From contig NC_021289.1 in the NCBI RefSeq assembly GCF_000402035.1, positions 1,211,200-1,275,199 on the forward strand: 64,000 nt of DNA. Reading direction: 5' to 3'. The stretch comes from Caballeronia insecticola. GTDB lineage: Bacteria > Pseudomonadota > Gammaproteobacteria > Burkholderiales > Burkholderiaceae. The notes beneath the pieces were generated by a model. It worked only from the letters and a program-made list of their open reading frames with translations, did not search any database and was not told the origin of the DNA. Within the stretch, counting starts at the first letter, position 1. Each line of letters opens with the position of its first letter. Position numbers and translations under genes: made by a program. Shown here in pieces: positions 18,085-27,376 of the stretch.

Positions 18085-19344
18085 TCAATAGTTCATTGCG
18101 TGGCGATAGGCCTTCCAGAAGCCGCGAATCGATGCTTCCGTCACGCGGCTCTCGCTGCTCTCGGCGGTGTCGCCGCCCATCTCGATCACCGAGCACGCGC
18201 TTTGCGCGCCTTCGATGCCGCGCTGCACGAAGCCGCCGACGCAGCCGTCTTCCATCGACACATAACCCGCCGGGCCGACGAGATTCGCCTGCCGTAGACG
18301 CATTTCGCGCAACGCGGGCGTGTCGTCTTCGAAGCCGAGATAGGTCCAGTTGAGTTCGGTTTCTTCGGTGCCGCGCGGCAGGATCTGACGCACGGCGATC
18401 GCGTTCTGAATCTGTTGCAGCACGAAGCCGGGGAACACGGAAAGAATTTGCAGCGTGACGCCGTCGCCGAATTCGTCGGTGCCCTTGAGCACGGACGTAT
18501 CCTCCAGCCGATGGCCGCTTTCCGAGCGGATGTTCTGCTGCGAATAATCTTTCGACGACGTTTCCTGCGCGTGATCGACCGCCGAGTAGCTGACGTGATG
18601 CGCGCCGCTCGGATCGACGATGATCCCGCCGCGCTGCGACAGCCGGTTCAACTGAAACGTCGTGAAAAACAGATGCAGGATGCTCGCGTGATACGAGTCC
18701 TTCACGTTCTCGACATAGAGCTTCCAGTTGTTCGGCAGCATCTGCGTGAAGCGGCCGAGCACGACAGGTTTGCGCCCTTCCAGCACGCGCGCGATGCGCT
18801 CGACGATCTCTTGGCCGAGATATTCGTCGAGCGGTGCGACGTCATCGGAATAGCTGCCGAACACGAGGCCGTGCAGCGTCTCGACGCGCAGCTTGCGCAG
18901 GCCGTGATCTTGCATGCAGAAGTCGGGCTTCATGCCGCCCCGGCCGTTGATGCCGTCCTTGAACGCGACGCCTTGCAGATCGCCCTGAAGGTTGTACGTC
19001 CATGCGTGATAGACGCAACTGAAGTCCTTCGTGTTGCCCTGGTCTTCGAGGCATACGAGCGCGCCGCGATGCGCACAGCGGTTCTCGAACGCGTACAGCT
19101 CGCCGTCCGTATCGCGGGTGACGACGACCGGCGTGTCGCCGACGAACGTCGCGCGGAAATCGCCCGGATTCGGCAGCTCGACTTCCAGACACAGGAAATT
19201 CCAGTGGGCGCCGCGAAAGATGTTGTTCTGTTCGTCGGCGTAGACGTCCTTGCTCTGGAAGACCGGATACGGCACGCGCGTCAGACCTTCTTCGGGCCAG
19301 GTCAGATTCGCGCGCGGCGCCGGTTTGATGGGGATGATGGTCAA
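18085..19344 (-). CDS. tphA2: Terephthalate 1,2-dioxygenase alpha subunit-like Rieske oxygenase
   Basis: A 419-residue oxygenase. The Rieske [2Fe-2S] site is C90-x-H92 and C110-xx-H113; the mononuclear iron site is D216 with H219 and H224 in [11 protein letters not shown] and an acidic residue in YVSMEDG near 366. The sequence resembles Comamonas TphA2 closely along its whole length as I remember it. Arginines at 319 (AIAVRQ) and 400/407 lie near where the carboxylate-binding arginines of TphA2 are expected; this needs alignment. There is no in-frame ATG, and GGAG 6 nt before a TTG at 19344 decides the start. It would add dioxygen across the ring to give a cis-dihydrodiol. Confidence 0.82.
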   Translation of the reverse strand: MTIIPIKPAPRANLTWPEEGLTRVPYPVFQSKDVYADEQNNIFRGAHWNFLCLEVELPNPGDFRATFVGDTPVVVTRDTDGELYAFENRCAHRGALVCLEDQGNTKDFSCVYHAWTYNLQGDLQGVAFKDGINGRGGMKPDFCMQDHGLRKLRVETLHGLVFGSYSDDVAPLDEYLGQEIVERIARVLEGRKPVVLGRFTQMLPNNWKLYVENVKDSYHASILHLFFTTFQLNRLSQRGGIIVDPSGAHHVSYSAVDHAQETSSKDYSQQNIRSESGHRLEDTSVLKGTDEFGDGVTLQILSVFPGFVLQQIQNAIAVRQILPRGTEETELNWTYLGFEDDTPALREMRLRQANLVGPAGYVSMEDGCVGGFVQRGIEGAQSACSVIEMGGDTAESSESRVTEASIRGFWKAYRHAMNY

Positions 19345-19394
19345 GTCGTTCTCCTTTTTGGTATCGCGCGGCGCTTGACACTGTGTCGCCGACA

Positions 19395-19428
19395 TGTTCG
19401 AATACCGTACATTGTTCGAATATAGAAC
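19395..19428. promoter_or_regulatory. Direct and inverted repeats between tphA2-like gene and iclR
   Basis: The 10-mer TGTTCGAATA occurs twice, at 19395-19404 and 19413-19422. The second copy is part of an inverted GTTC-N7-GAAC pair ending at 19428. This is the usual size and place of an IclR operator, in the divergent promoter region just before the regulator start at 19433 and upstream of the oxygenase operon. It probably serves activation of the operon and autoregulation. Confidence 0.55.
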
Positions 19429-19432
19429 TATC

Positions 19433-20287
19433 ATGACATCCGTCAAATTCCGTGTCAACGGCGAGGAAGGCGCGCCCGCGTCTGTCGTCGAGTCCGAAGT
19501 CGAGGCCGAATCCGTTGCGGAAGAAGCGTCGGAACCGCGTGCGCGTGAAGGCATGGGCGGCCTGGCGAAAGGGCTCGCGATCATCGAGGCGTTTAGCGCA
19601 ACCACCGTGCGCATGACCGTGGCGGAGGCCGCGCGTCTTGCAGATGTCACGCGCCCCGCCGCGCGCCGTTGCCTGCTCACGCTCGTCGATCTGGGCTACC
19701 TCTCGCACGACGGCAAGTTCTTCACGCCGCTGCCGCGCATGCTGCGGCTGGGCGGCGCTTACCTGAGCACGTCATCGCTTGCGCAGATCGCGCAACCGCT
19801 GCTCGCCGCCGCGCGCGACGAGTTGCAGGAGTCCGTCTCGCTCGCCGTGCTGGATGAAGGCCACTCGGTGTTCGTCGGGCGCGCGGAGGCGATCCGCATC
19901 GTGTCGACGGGCGCGAAACTCGGCGGGCGTTTTCCCGCGTATTGTTCGGCGACCGGGCGCGTGCTGCTGTCGCACAAGTCGGACGGCGAAATCGTCCGGC
20001 ACATTTCGGCGCTGCCGCTGCGCAAGCTCACGTCACGCACGATCAGCGACCCGGAGGATGTGGTCGCCGCCATCCATCGCGCGCGGACGGACGGCTACGC
20101 CATCAGCGACGAAGAACTCGAACTCGGCATGCGCGCGATGGCCGTGCCGGTGAGGAACCGGCTGGGCGGCGTCGAGGCGGCGGTGAGCGTGAGCGTGTCG
20201 TCGGCGCGCGTGAGCGTCGAGGCCATGACGCGCGACTTCCTCCCGGTCCTGCAACGCCTCGCGGCACGGCTCGAACGCGCGCTCTGA
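19433..20287 (+). CDS. IclR-family regulator of the tph-like operon
   Basis: A 284-residue IclR regulator. A winged helix-turn-helix occupies about residues 45-105 ([19 protein letters not shown]) and the effector domain follows ([49 protein letters not shown]). It resembles PcaR/PobR-type activators. An acidic low-complexity stretch ([16 protein letters not shown]) precedes the DNA-binding domain. It is divergent from the oxygenase operon, as tphR is in Comamonas. The ATG at 19433 was preferred because upstream in-frame starts lie within the repeat operator. Confidence 0.85.
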   Translation: MTSVKFRVNGEEGAPASVVESEVEAESVAEEASEPRAREGMGGLAKGLAIIEAFSATTVRMTVAEAARLADVTRPAARRCLLTLVDLGYLSHDGKFFTPLPRMLRLGGAYLSTSSLAQIAQPLLAAARDELQESVSLAVLDEGHSVFVGRAEAIRIVSTGAKLGGRFPAYCSATGRVLLSHKSDGEIVRHISALPLRKLTSRTISDPEDVVAAIHRARTDGYAISDEELELGMRAMAVPVRNRLGGVEAAVSVSVSSARVSVEAMTRDFLPVLQRLAARLERAL

Positions 20288-20467
20288 GCGACGCTTTTTG
20301 ACAGCCGCGACGTCAACGCTTCGTTGTAGACTTCTGCCTTTCTTCGGATCGGGTCGCGAAGGCGGCGCATCGCGCGACACCCTGTCGCATAGGCTTGATC
20401 TGAAACAAAATTCCAAACATTCGCACCATCGCGAAAAATCGCGCATGGCATGATCCTGACGCGGCGC

Positions 20468-20486
20468 AACGCCGTGAAACGGCGTT
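20468..20486 (+). other. Hairpin in the cyoA leader
   Basis: A perfect 8-bp stem (AACGCCGT / ACGGCGTT) with a GAA loop lies about 40 bp before cyoA. No T-run follows, so it is not an obvious terminator; it may be an RNA structure in the 5' leader. The rest of 20288-20524 shows no gene. Confidence 0.35.
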
Positions 20487-20524
20487 CTTCCGGGACGCTT
20501 CGATCATAGAAACCAGCGAATGCA

Positions 20525-21412
20525 ATGAATGAAAATACCCAACGTTTAGCAGTGCCATTGTTATCGGGGTTAATAGCCAGCGTGTCCCTCTCGGGATGCA
20601 AAATGGCGGTCCTGGACTCGAAAGGTGTGATTGGCGTGGCGGAATCGTCGCTGATCGCTACTGCGACTTACACCATGCTGCTCGTGGTGGTCCCGGTCAT
20701 CCTGCTGACCCTGTTCATCGCGTGGCGCTATCGCGCGTCCAACACGAAGGCCACCTACGCGCCGAACTGGACGCATTCCACGGCCATCGAGGTCGTGATC
20801 TGGACCATTCCGGCGGTCATCATCCTGTATCTCGGCATCCTCACGTGGAAGAGCACGCACGAGCTCGACCCGTACAAGCCGCTCGAATCGCAGGTCAAAC
20901 CGATCAACGTCGAAGTCGTCGCGCTCGACTGGAAGTGGCTGTTCATCTATCCGGATCTCGGCGTCGCGTCGGTGAACCAGCTGGCCATTCCGGTCGGCAC
21001 GCCGGTGAACTTCCGCATCACGTCGGATTCGGTGATGAACTCGTTCTTCATCCCGCAACTCGGCGGCCAGATCTACGCGATGGCCGGCATGCAGACCAAG
21101 CTGCATCTGCAAGCCGATCACGTCGGCGACTACGCAGGCATCTCGGCCAACTACAGCGGCGCCGGTTTCTCGGACATGAAGTTCCGCGCGCTCGCGCTGT
21201 CTCAGTCCGACTTCGACGCGTGGGTGAGCAAAGTGAAGCACGCACCCGAAGACCTCAACATGAACGTCTATGCGGGCGTTGCCCGTCCGAGCGAGAAGGT
21301 CGCCGTGCGCTACTTCTCGACCGTCGATCCAAAGCTTTTCAACAACATCGTCGGCAAGTACAACAACGGCCGTTTCGATGTGAATGGCGCAAATTGTGTA
21401 ACCAAGGGGTAA
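20525..21412 (+). CDS. cyoA: Cytochrome o ubiquinol oxidase subunit II
   Basis: A 295-residue subunit II. A lipoprotein signal with lipobox LSGC ends near Cys25, two transmembrane helices follow (about 42-67 and 88-107), then a cupredoxin domain (DWKWLFIYPD, FRITSDSVMNSFFIPQLGGQIYAM). The CuA ligands of cytochrome c oxidases are absent, as expected for a quinol oxidase. It opens the cyoABCD operon, a terminal oxidase that pumps protons while reducing oxygen with ubiquinol. No strong ribosome-binding site is seen before the ATG. Confidence 0.95.
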   Translation: MNENTQRLAVPLLSGLIASVSLSGCKMAVLDSKGVIGVAESSLIATATYTMLLVVVPVILLTLFIAWRYRASNTKATYAPNWTHSTAIEVVIWTIPAVIILYLGILTWKSTHELDPYKPLESQVKPINVEVVALDWKWLFIYPDLGVASVNQLAIPVGTPVNFRITSDSVMNSFFIPQLGGQIYAMAGMQTKLHLQADHVGDYAGISANYSGAGFSDMKFRALALSQSDFDAWVSKVKHAPEDLNMNVYAGVARPSEKVAVRYFSTVDPKLFNNIVGKYNNGRFDVNGANCVTKG

Positions 21413-21415
21413 GCC

Positions 21416-23422
21416 ATGTTCGGCAAACTAACGCTTGAGGCGATCCCGTACCACGAACCCATCATCATGGGGGCGACGGTCTTCATGGCGATCCTCGCGC
21501 TCGGTACGGTCGCCCTTATCACCAAACTCGGCAAGTGGGGCTGGCTCTGGAGCGAGTATCTGACTTCGGTCGATCACAAGCGCATCGGCGTCATGTATCT
21601 CGTCGTGGCCGGGCTGATGCTCGTGCGCGGCTTCGCCGACGCCGTCATGATGCGTTTGCAGCAGGCGCTCGCATTCGATTCGCCGGGCTATCTGCCGCCG
21701 CATCACTTCGACCAGGTTTTCTCGGCGCACGGCACCATCATGATTTTCTTCATGGCCATGGCGCTGCTGGTCGCGTTCTTCAACCTCATCGTGCCTTTGC
21801 AGATCGGCGCGCGTGACGTGGCGTTCCCGTTCATCAACTCGCTCTCGTTCTGGATGACGGCCGTGGCCGCCATTCTGATCAACGTGTCGCTGTTCGTCGG
21901 CGAGTTCTCGACGGCGGGCTGGCTCGCGTATCCGCCGCTCTCCGAACTGCAGTTCAGTCCGGGCGTCGGGGTCGATTACTACATCTGGGCATTGCAGTTG
22001 TCGGGCGTCGGCACGTTGCTCACGGGCGTGAATTTCTTCGTGACCATCGTCAAGATGCGCGCGCCCGGCATGACGTGGATGAAGTTGCCCGTCTTCACGT
22101 GGACCGCGTTCTGCTCGAACGTGCTGATCATGGCGACGTTCCCGATCCTGACCGTGGCGCTCGCGCTGCTCGGCCTCGACCGCTACGTCGGCATGCACTT
22201 CTTCACGAACGACGGCGGCGGCAACCCGATGATCTACCTGAACCTGATCTGGGCCTGGGGTCACCCCGAGGTCTACATTCTGGTTCTGCCTGCGTTCGGC
22301 ATTTATTCGGAAGTCGTCTCGACCTTCTCGAAGAAACCGCTGTTCGGCTACAAGACCATGATCTGGGCAACGTGCTGCATCATGGTGCTGGCGTTCCTCG
22401 TGTGGCTGCACCACTTCTTCACGATGGGCTCGGGCGCGAACGTCAATGCCTTCTTCGGCATTATGACGATGATCATCTCGATCCCGACCGGCGTGAAGAT
22501 TTTCAACTGGCTCTTCACGATGTACCGCGGCCGCGTGCAACTCACGACGCCGGTGCTGTGGACCATCGGCTTCATCATCACGTTCACGCTCGGCGGCATG
22601 ACCGGCGTGATGCTCGCCATTCCCGGCGCGGACTTCGTGCTGCATAACTCGCTGTTCCTGATCGCCCACTTCCACAACGCAATCATCGGCGGCGTGGTGT
22701 TCGGCTACTTCGCAGGCGTGCAGTACTGGTGGCCGAAGGTGTTCGGCTTCAAGCTCGACGAAAAACTCGGCCGCAGCGCGTTCGCCTGCTGGTTCGTGGG
22801 CTTCTTCGTCGCGTTCGTGCCGATCTACATCCTGGGCTTCATGGGCGCGACGCGCCGCCTGAATCACTACGACGACCCGACCTGGCAGCCGTACTTCATC
22901 GTTGCCGCAATCGGCGTGGGCATCATCGCGCTGGGCGTGTTGTTCCAGGTCTTGCAGATCGTGGTGAGCACGATCCGCCGCGATCAGCCGGCTTATCGCG
23001 ACGTCACCGGCGATCCGTGGGACGGCCGCACGCTCGAATGGGCGATTAGCTCGCCGCCGCCCGTCTACAACTTCGCACGCATTCCCGCGGTTCGCGCGCT
23101 CGACGATTTCGCCGACGCGAAGGCAACGCGCCGCGTCGATAACCGCCCGTATCGCGACATTCATATGCCGTCGAACACGAGCGCGGGTCTGTTGATCGGC
23201 ATGCTCTCGCTGGCGCTCGGTTTCGCCGGAATCTGGCATATCTGGTGGCTGGCTATCGCGAGCTTCGTGGGCATCGCGGCGACGGTCATCGGATACAGCT
23301 TCCGCGAAAACGCCGGCTTCATCATTCCGGCCGCGAAGGTGAGATCGATCGAAGAACCGAATGCGCCGAGAACGCCCGTCAAGGCTGGCGTGGAACGCGA
23401 TCTGGAACTGGAGGTTCTGTAA
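21416..23422 (+). CDS. cyoB: Cytochrome o ubiquinol oxidase subunit I
   Basis: A 668-residue heme-copper oxidase subunit with about 15 transmembrane helices. It contains the low-spin heme histidine region ([15 protein letters not shown]), the CuB/Tyr helix [17 protein letters not shown], the CuB histidine pair [10 protein letters not shown] and the heme histidines in [14 protein letters not shown]. The length and C-terminal extension are typical of CyoB. It follows cyoA by 3 bp and is directly followed by cyoC. Confidence 0.97.
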   Translation: MFGKLTLEAIPYHEPIIMGATVFMAILALGTVALITKLGKWGWLWSEYLTSVDHKRIGVMYLVVAGLMLVRGFADAVMMRLQQALAFDSPGYLPPHHFDQVFSAHGTIMIFFMAMALLVAFFNLIVPLQIGARDVAFPFINSLSFWMTAVAAILINVSLFVGEFSTAGWLAYPPLSELQFSPGVGVDYYIWALQLSGVGTLLTGVNFFVTIVKMRAPGMTWMKLPVFTWTAFCSNVLIMATFPILTVALALLGLDRYVGMHFFTNDGGGNPMIYLNLIWAWGHPEVYILVLPAFGIYSEVVSTFSKKPLFGYKTMIWATCCIMVLAFLVWLHHFFTMGSGANVNAFFGIMTMIISIPTGVKIFNWLFTMYRGRVQLTTPVLWTIGFIITFTLGGMTGVMLAIPGADFVLHNSLFLIAHFHNAIIGGVVFGYFAGVQYWWPKVFGFKLDEKLGRSAFACWFVGFFVAFVPIYILGFMGATRRLNHYDDPTWQPYFIVAAIGVGIIALGVLFQVLQIVVSTIRRDQPAYRDVTGDPWDGRTLEWAISSPPPVYNFARIPAVRALDDFADAKATRRVDNRPYRDIHMPSNTSAGLLIGMLSLALGFAGIWHIWWLAIASFVGIAATVIGYSFRENAGFIIPAAKVRSIEEPNAPRTPVKAGVERDLELEVL

Positions 23423-24031
23423 ATGTCGCAAACGACACTTTCCGCGCAGCATGCGCACGACCATGAGCACGAGCACCACTCGCATTCGGTGTTCGGCTTC
23501 TGGGCCTACCTGATGACCGACTGCGTGCTGTTCGCGTCGCTGTTCGCGGCTTTCGCGATGTTCGCGATGCAGACCGCAGGCGGCCCCACCGGCAAAGATC
23601 TGTTTGAACTGAGAGACGTCGGGTACGAAACCGCACTTCTGCTCACGAGCAGCCTGACTTTCGGTCTCGCGATGATCTCGGCCGGCCGCAGGAAGTCGGG
23701 CGCAGTGCTGGCGTGGCTCTTCGTCACGTTCATGCTGGGCGCGGGCTTTCTCTGGCTCGAAATGCACGAGTTCGCGCATCTGATCGCCTCGGACGCCGGT
23801 CCGCAGCGCAGCGCGTTCTGGTCGGCGTTCTTCACGCTCGTCGGCACGCACGGCTTGCACGTGACGATCGGCCTCGTCTGGCTCGTGGTGCTGGCCATTC
23901 AAATCGTGAGCAATCCGGAGATGAACGAGCGCGAACTGCGCCGCCTCGCGTGCCTGAGCCTCTTCTGGCACTTTCTGGACATCGTCTGGATTTGCGTGTT
24001 TTCCTTCGTCTATCTCGGGAGCATGGTCTGA
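23423..24031 (+). CDS. cyoC: Cytochrome o ubiquinol oxidase subunit III
   Basis: A 202-residue, five-helix subunit III. The N-terminus is histidine-rich (HAHDHEHEHHSHSV), followed by FGFWAYLMTDCVLFASLFAAF and GTHGLHVTIGLVW, both typical of CyoC. It starts immediately after the cyoB stop, and its own stop overlaps the cyoD start by 1 bp (TGATG). Confidence 0.95.
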   Translation: MSQTTLSAQHAHDHEHEHHSHSVFGFWAYLMTDCVLFASLFAAFAMFAMQTAGGPTGKDLFELRDVGYETALLLTSSLTFGLAMISAGRRKSGAVLAWLFVTFMLGAGFLWLEMHEFAHLIASDAGPQRSAFWSAFFTLVGTHGLHVTIGLVWLVVLAIQIVSNPEMNERELRRLACLSLFWHFLDIVWICVFSFVYLGSMV

Positions 24032-24363
24032 TGGCTCATTCGCATAGCAACTCAAGCGATTTTCCGCACGTGACGGTGGGCGGCTATCTCATCGGTTTCG
24101 TGCTGGCTGTCGTGCTGACGCTCGGATCGTTCTGGGCCGCGACTTCGGGCGCGTTCAAGGGCGAAACCGGCCTCGTCGCGCTGGCGGTGCTGGCCGCCGT
24201 GCAGATGGTCGTGCATGTGGTGTTTTTCCTGCACGTGAACGCGTCGAAGGGACAGCGCTGGCACCTCATGTCGTTCGCCTACACCATTCTGATGTCGCTC
24301 GTTATCATCGTCGGCACGGTGTGGGTCATGCATAACGTCCACATGTTGATGATGGCGCGATAA
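24031..24363 (+). CDS. cyoD: Cytochrome o ubiquinol oxidase subunit IV
   Basis: A 110-residue protein with three transmembrane helices and the family pattern GGYLIGFVLAVVLTLGSFW and VVHVVFFLHVNAS. CyoD assists CuB insertion and assembly of the oxidase. It is the last gene of the operon; no heme O synthase (cyoE) follows, so that gene must be elsewhere. A strong terminator lies 28 bp after the stop. Confidence 0.94.
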   Translation: MAHSHSNSSDFPHVTVGGYLIGFVLAVVLTLGSFWAATSGAFKGETGLVALAVLAAVQMVVHVVFFLHVNASKGQRWHLMSFAYTILMSLVIIVGTVWVMHNVHMLMMAR

Positions 24364-24391
24364 CCCTTCTCGGGTAACCGTTGTCTGCCAA

Positions 24392-24422
24392 GGCGAACTC
24401 GCATGCGAGTTCGCCTTTTTCT
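24392..24422 (+). terminator. Intrinsic terminator of the cyo operon
   Basis: A perfect 24-bp palindrome (arms GGCGAACTCGCA / TGCGAGTTCGCC, 24392-24415) is followed by a T-rich run. It lies just downstream of cyoD and before the next promoter region. Confidence 0.88.
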
Positions 24423-24512
24423 TTGGTGCGGGTTGCAAACAGTCTGTAAGCGGTTTGCTCGCAATATTCGAACAATTCCGAATTCGCCGCACAACAAGTT
24501 TGCAGATAATCC

Positions 24513-24533
24513 GGGACACCTAATTTTTGTCCC
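24513..24533. promoter_or_regulatory. GGGACA/TGTCCC dyad upstream of the glycosyltransferase gene
   Basis: A perfect 6-bp inverted repeat (GGGACA, 9-bp spacer, TGTCCC) lies 45 bp before the next gene. A similar arrangement recurs at 25411-25432 upstream of the cupin gene, suggesting a shared operator. Confidence 0.45.
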
Positions 24534-24578
24534 TGCCGACAAGTCACAACGGCAAAGCCCGCTATGGAAGGAACCGCA

Positions 24579-25301
24579 ATGCGAGAATCGCGCAATTTTC
24601 CGAGGTCAGTCTGTATCGCAACGCCGGCGTACGAAGGCACCTGCAAGATGAGCTACGTCGAGAGCCTTCTTCCGCTGGTGATCCAGATGATGCGGCAGAA
24701 CATCGGTATCCACTTCACGACGAGCAAAGGCGCGCTCGTCGTGCCGGGCCGCAATCTTTGTGTCGATTATTTTTTGAACCGCACGGACGCGTCGCACCTG
24801 CTTTTCATCGACAACGACATGAGCTGGCGCGCCACCGACCTGATGCGCATGCTCGGACACAGCGATCGTGACGTCATCGCCGCCATGTGCCCGAAGAAGG
24901 AGTACGACTGGGAACGCATCGCGAAGATCGCGCGCGAGCGGCCCGATCTGCCGGCATCCGCGTTGCCGCTTTACGGCGTCAAGCAGGTCAACAATATTCC
25001 GGTGTACGACGACATCATCGAAGTCGATGGAATCGGCACCGGCATGATGCTGATTCGCCGCGAAGTGTTCGACGCGCTGCGGCTCGCGCATCCGGACTGG
25101 ATTCAGGGCGGCACGGGCGTGCATAAGAATACGGTCGCCTACTTCGGCGGCGTGCGAAACACCGACGGCATCAGCGAAGACCTCGCTTTCTGCGCGGACG
25201 TGCGCGCCCTGGGCAAGCGCGTCTATGCGTGCCCCTGGCTGCGAATCGGTCATACGGGCAATCACGAGTTCGTCGGACACCCGCTATCGACGAATATGTG
25301 A
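24579..25301 (+). CDS. Glycosyltransferase family A-like protein
   Basis: A 240-residue protein with a GT-A nucleotide-sugar-binding look: an N-terminal VCIATPAYEGTC strand, the acidic motif LLFIDNDMSWR near residue 80 and a GTGMMLIRREVF segment. Proteins of this type transfer sugars, but donor and acceptor cannot be told. No signal peptide or membrane helix is seen. The ATG at 24579 is preferred over one 5 codons upstream because GGAAGGAA lies 5 nt before it. It stands alone between two terminators. Confidence 0.7.
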   Translation: MRESRNFPRSVCIATPAYEGTCKMSYVESLLPLVIQMMRQNIGIHFTTSKGALVVPGRNLCVDYFLNRTDASHLLFIDNDMSWRATDLMRMLGHSDRDVIAAMCPKKEYDWERIAKIARERPDLPASALPLYGVKQVNNIPVYDDIIEVDGIGTGMMLIRREVFDALRLAHPDWIQGGTGVHKNTVAYFGGVRNTDGISEDLAFCADVRALGKRVYACPWLRIGHTGNHEFVGHPLSTNM

Positions 25302-25322
25302 TCCGGCCTCTCGCCCACTCCG

Positions 25323-25350
25323 AAACGCGCTGCCCATGCAGCGCGTTTTT
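25323..25350 (+). terminator. Intrinsic terminator after the glycosyltransferase gene
   Basis: An 11-bp stem (AAACGCGCTGC / GCAGCGCGTTT) with a CCAT loop is followed by Ts. It lies 21 bp downstream of the stop codon. Confidence 0.85.
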
Positions 25351-25397
25351 CATTTGTGCGTTCCCATGCGCGCTTCCAAAAGCAAGCGTAAAAATGC

Positions 25398-25465
25398 TTG
25401 ACAACTTTTAGGGACACGCAGAATATTTGTCCATAATTTGATTTGTATATCCACAATATGGACAA
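25398..25465 (+). promoter_or_regulatory. Promoter and operator of the cupin-MFS-SDR operon
   Basis: A consensus -35 box TTGACA (25398-25403) is followed after 17 bp by GAATAT as a possible -10. Downstream is a perfect 9-bp inverted repeat, TTGTCCATA (25427-25435) and TATGGACAA (25457-25465). GGGACA at 25411 adds a third half-site. The operator covers the region between promoter and ATG, so repression by roadblock is likely, perhaps by the IclR protein at the end of the cluster. Confidence 0.65.
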
Positions 25466-25474
25466 GGAGACGCA

Positions 25475-26002
25475 ATGAGCGCGCCAAAGCCCGCGGCGGA
25501 CGCCATGACGCCGTATCAACTTCCTTTCCCCAAGGAAGCACAAAAGGAAATCGTCGTTCCCAGCGCCATTCCCTCTGATGAGCGCGAATGGGTTCCGCAA
25601 GCCGAAAACGTCTGGTTTCGTCCGCTGTGTCTGAACGTGTCGACCGGTTACTGGATGAACCTGCTGCGCGTGCGCAAATCCGGCGTGTTGTCGAGGCATC
25701 GTCATCCGCAAGCGGTGCACGGCATGGTGCTCAAAGGCCGCTGGCGCTATCTCGAGCATGACTGGGAAGCGACCGAAGGCAGCTATGTCTTCGAGCCGCC
25801 CGGCGAAACGCACACGCTTTACGTGCCGGAAGACGTCGAGGAGATGATCACGTATTTTCAGGTCAACGGCGTCATGTTCTATTGCGACCCGTACGGCAAC
25901 TACACCGGCTACGAAGACGTCTTTACCAAGGTCGATATGTGCCGCAAGCATTACGAATCCGTCGGACTCGGCGCGAACTTCGTCGATCAGTTCATCCGCT
26001 GA
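25475..26002 (+). CDS. 2,4'-dihydroxyacetophenone dioxygenase-family cupin
   Basis: A 175-residue cupin. Putative metal ligands are His75, His77 and His82 in LSRHRHPQAVHG, with a further histidine in PPGETHTL. The family name comes from an aryl-ketone cleaving dioxygenase, but most members, found next to MFS and SDR genes as here, are uncharacterised. AAGGAG precedes the ATG by 5 nt. It is first in a likely operon of cupin, ACS-type MFS, SDR and IclR regulator. Confidence 0.78.
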   Translation: MSAPKPAADAMTPYQLPFPKEAQKEIVVPSAIPSDEREWVPQAENVWFRPLCLNVSTGYWMNLLRVRKSGVLSRHRHPQAVHGMVLKGRWRYLEHDWEATEGSYVFEPPGETHTLYVPEDVEEMITYFQVNGVMFYCDPYGNYTGYEDVFTKVDMCRKHYESVGLGANFVDQFIR

Positions 26003-26063
26003 TTTATCGGGTCATATTCCCAAACCACCTCTAAGACTCAAAAGAGCATCCGGAGGAGACACC

Positions 26064-27365
26064 ATGCTGGAAAAATCACCGCGCCTCAAGCGCGTTCAGG
26101 TCGTCGCGATCGCGTTTCTGATGCTCGCGGGCATCGTCAATTATCTCGATCGCAGCACGCTTTCGATCGCCAATCATTCGGTCACGCAAGAACTCGGGCT
26201 GTCGGCCTCGCAAATGGGCCTGCTGCTCTCCGCATTCTCGTTCGCGTATGCGTTCTCGCAGTTGCCCATCGGCGCGATGCTCGATCGCTTCGGCGCGCGC
26301 GTCATGCTCGGGCTCGGCATGTTCGTGTGGTCGGTCGCGCAGTTGTTCGGCGGCCTCGTCACGAACCTTCAGCAATTCCTTGCGGCGCGCATCGCGCTCG
26401 GCATCGGCGAGGCGCCGCAGTTTCCGGCGGGCGCGAAAGTCGTCTCCGAATGGTTCGCGCAGCGTGAGCGCGGCAAGCCGACAGGCATTTTCGTCACGTC
26501 ATCGACGATCGGGCCCGCGCTCGCCCCGCCGATTCTCACCGTGCTGCTGCTCAACTTCGGCTGGCGCAACATGTTCGTGATCATGGGCGTGCTGGGCATT
26601 GCGGTGTCGATCGGCTGGTATATCGTTTATCGCAATCGCCGCGACGTGCAGCTCGAACCGCAGGAACTCGCGCATCTGACCGAAGGCGAACCGGCGCAAC
26701 GCGCGGAACGCAACATGAGCTTCGCGGAATGGCGCGGCCTGTTCGGTCGCGCAACCACGTGGGGCATGATCTTCGGCTTCATGGGCGTGATCTATATGGT
26801 GTGGCTCTATCTCACCTGGCTGCCCGCGTATCTCGAACATGAACGCCATCTGACGATCGCGAAGACCGGCTGGATCGTGACGATTCCGTATCTCGCGGGC
26901 ACGCTCGGCATGCTGTCGTCGGGCTTTATCGCCGATGGTCTGATGGCGCGCGGCGTCGCTCCGATCCGCAGCCGCAAGTGGCCGATCTGCTCAGGCCTCA
27001 TCGGCGGCGCGCTCTTCACCGTGCCGGCGGCGTTCACGCCGAATCTCACGCTCGCGATCGTGTATCTGTCGGCGGCGATGTTCTTCGTCAACATGGCGAG
27101 CGGCGCGGCCTGGGCGCTCGTCTCTGTCGCGGCGCCGCGCCATATGGTCGCGTCGCTCGGCAGCATCCAGAACTTCGGCGGCTATTTCGGCGGCTCGTTC
27201 GCGCCGTTCATCACCGGTCTCGTCGTCGACAAGACACATTCGTTCGTCAACGCGTTCCTGATCAGCGCGGGCGTCGCGTTCGCCGCCGCGCTCGTCTACA
27301 TGTTCGTCGTGCGTGCGCCGATCGAGGACACCCAAGAGCAGGCCGCGCCCGTTCCCGTCGTATAA
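26064..27365 (+). CDS. MFS transporter, anion:cation symporter family
   Basis: A 433-residue, 12-helix permease. LDRSTLSIANHSVTQELGLS in the first loop and the GEAPQFPAGAKVVSEWF helix are typical of the ACS family (glucarate, galactonate and phthalate carriers). A GGAGGAG site precedes the ATG. As part of the cupin/SDR cluster it probably imports an organic acid that those enzymes process. Confidence 0.85.
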   Translation: MLEKSPRLKRVQVVAIAFLMLAGIVNYLDRSTLSIANHSVTQELGLSASQMGLLLSAFSFAYAFSQLPIGAMLDRFGARVMLGLGMFVWSVAQLFGGLVTNLQQFLAARIALGIGEAPQFPAGAKVVSEWFAQRERGKPTGIFVTSSTIGPALAPPILTVLLLNFGWRNMFVIMGVLGIAVSIGWYIVYRNRRDVQLEPQELAHLTEGEPAQRAERNMSFAEWRGLFGRATTWGMIFGFMGVIYMVWLYLTWLPAYLEHERHLTIAKTGWIVTIPYLAGTLGMLSSGFIADGLMARGVAPIRSRKWPICSGLIGGALFTVPAAFTPNLTLAIVYLSAAMFFVNMASGAAWALVSVAAPRHMVASLGSIQNFGGYFGGSFAPFITGLVVDKTHSFVNAFLISAGVAFAAALVYMFVVRAPIEDTQEQAAPVPVV

Positions 27366-27376
27366 CTCACACCGTC

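Noticed and set aside
21428..24055. An 875-codon open frame on the minus strand across cyoB and cyoC
   Set aside because: It is rich in Arg, His, Glu and Asp with no domain, and mirrors the intact cyo genes; it is a by-product of high GC at third positions.
24392..24415. The 24-bp perfect palindrome as an operator or att site
   Set aside because: The following T-run and place right after cyoD make it an ordinary intrinsic terminator.
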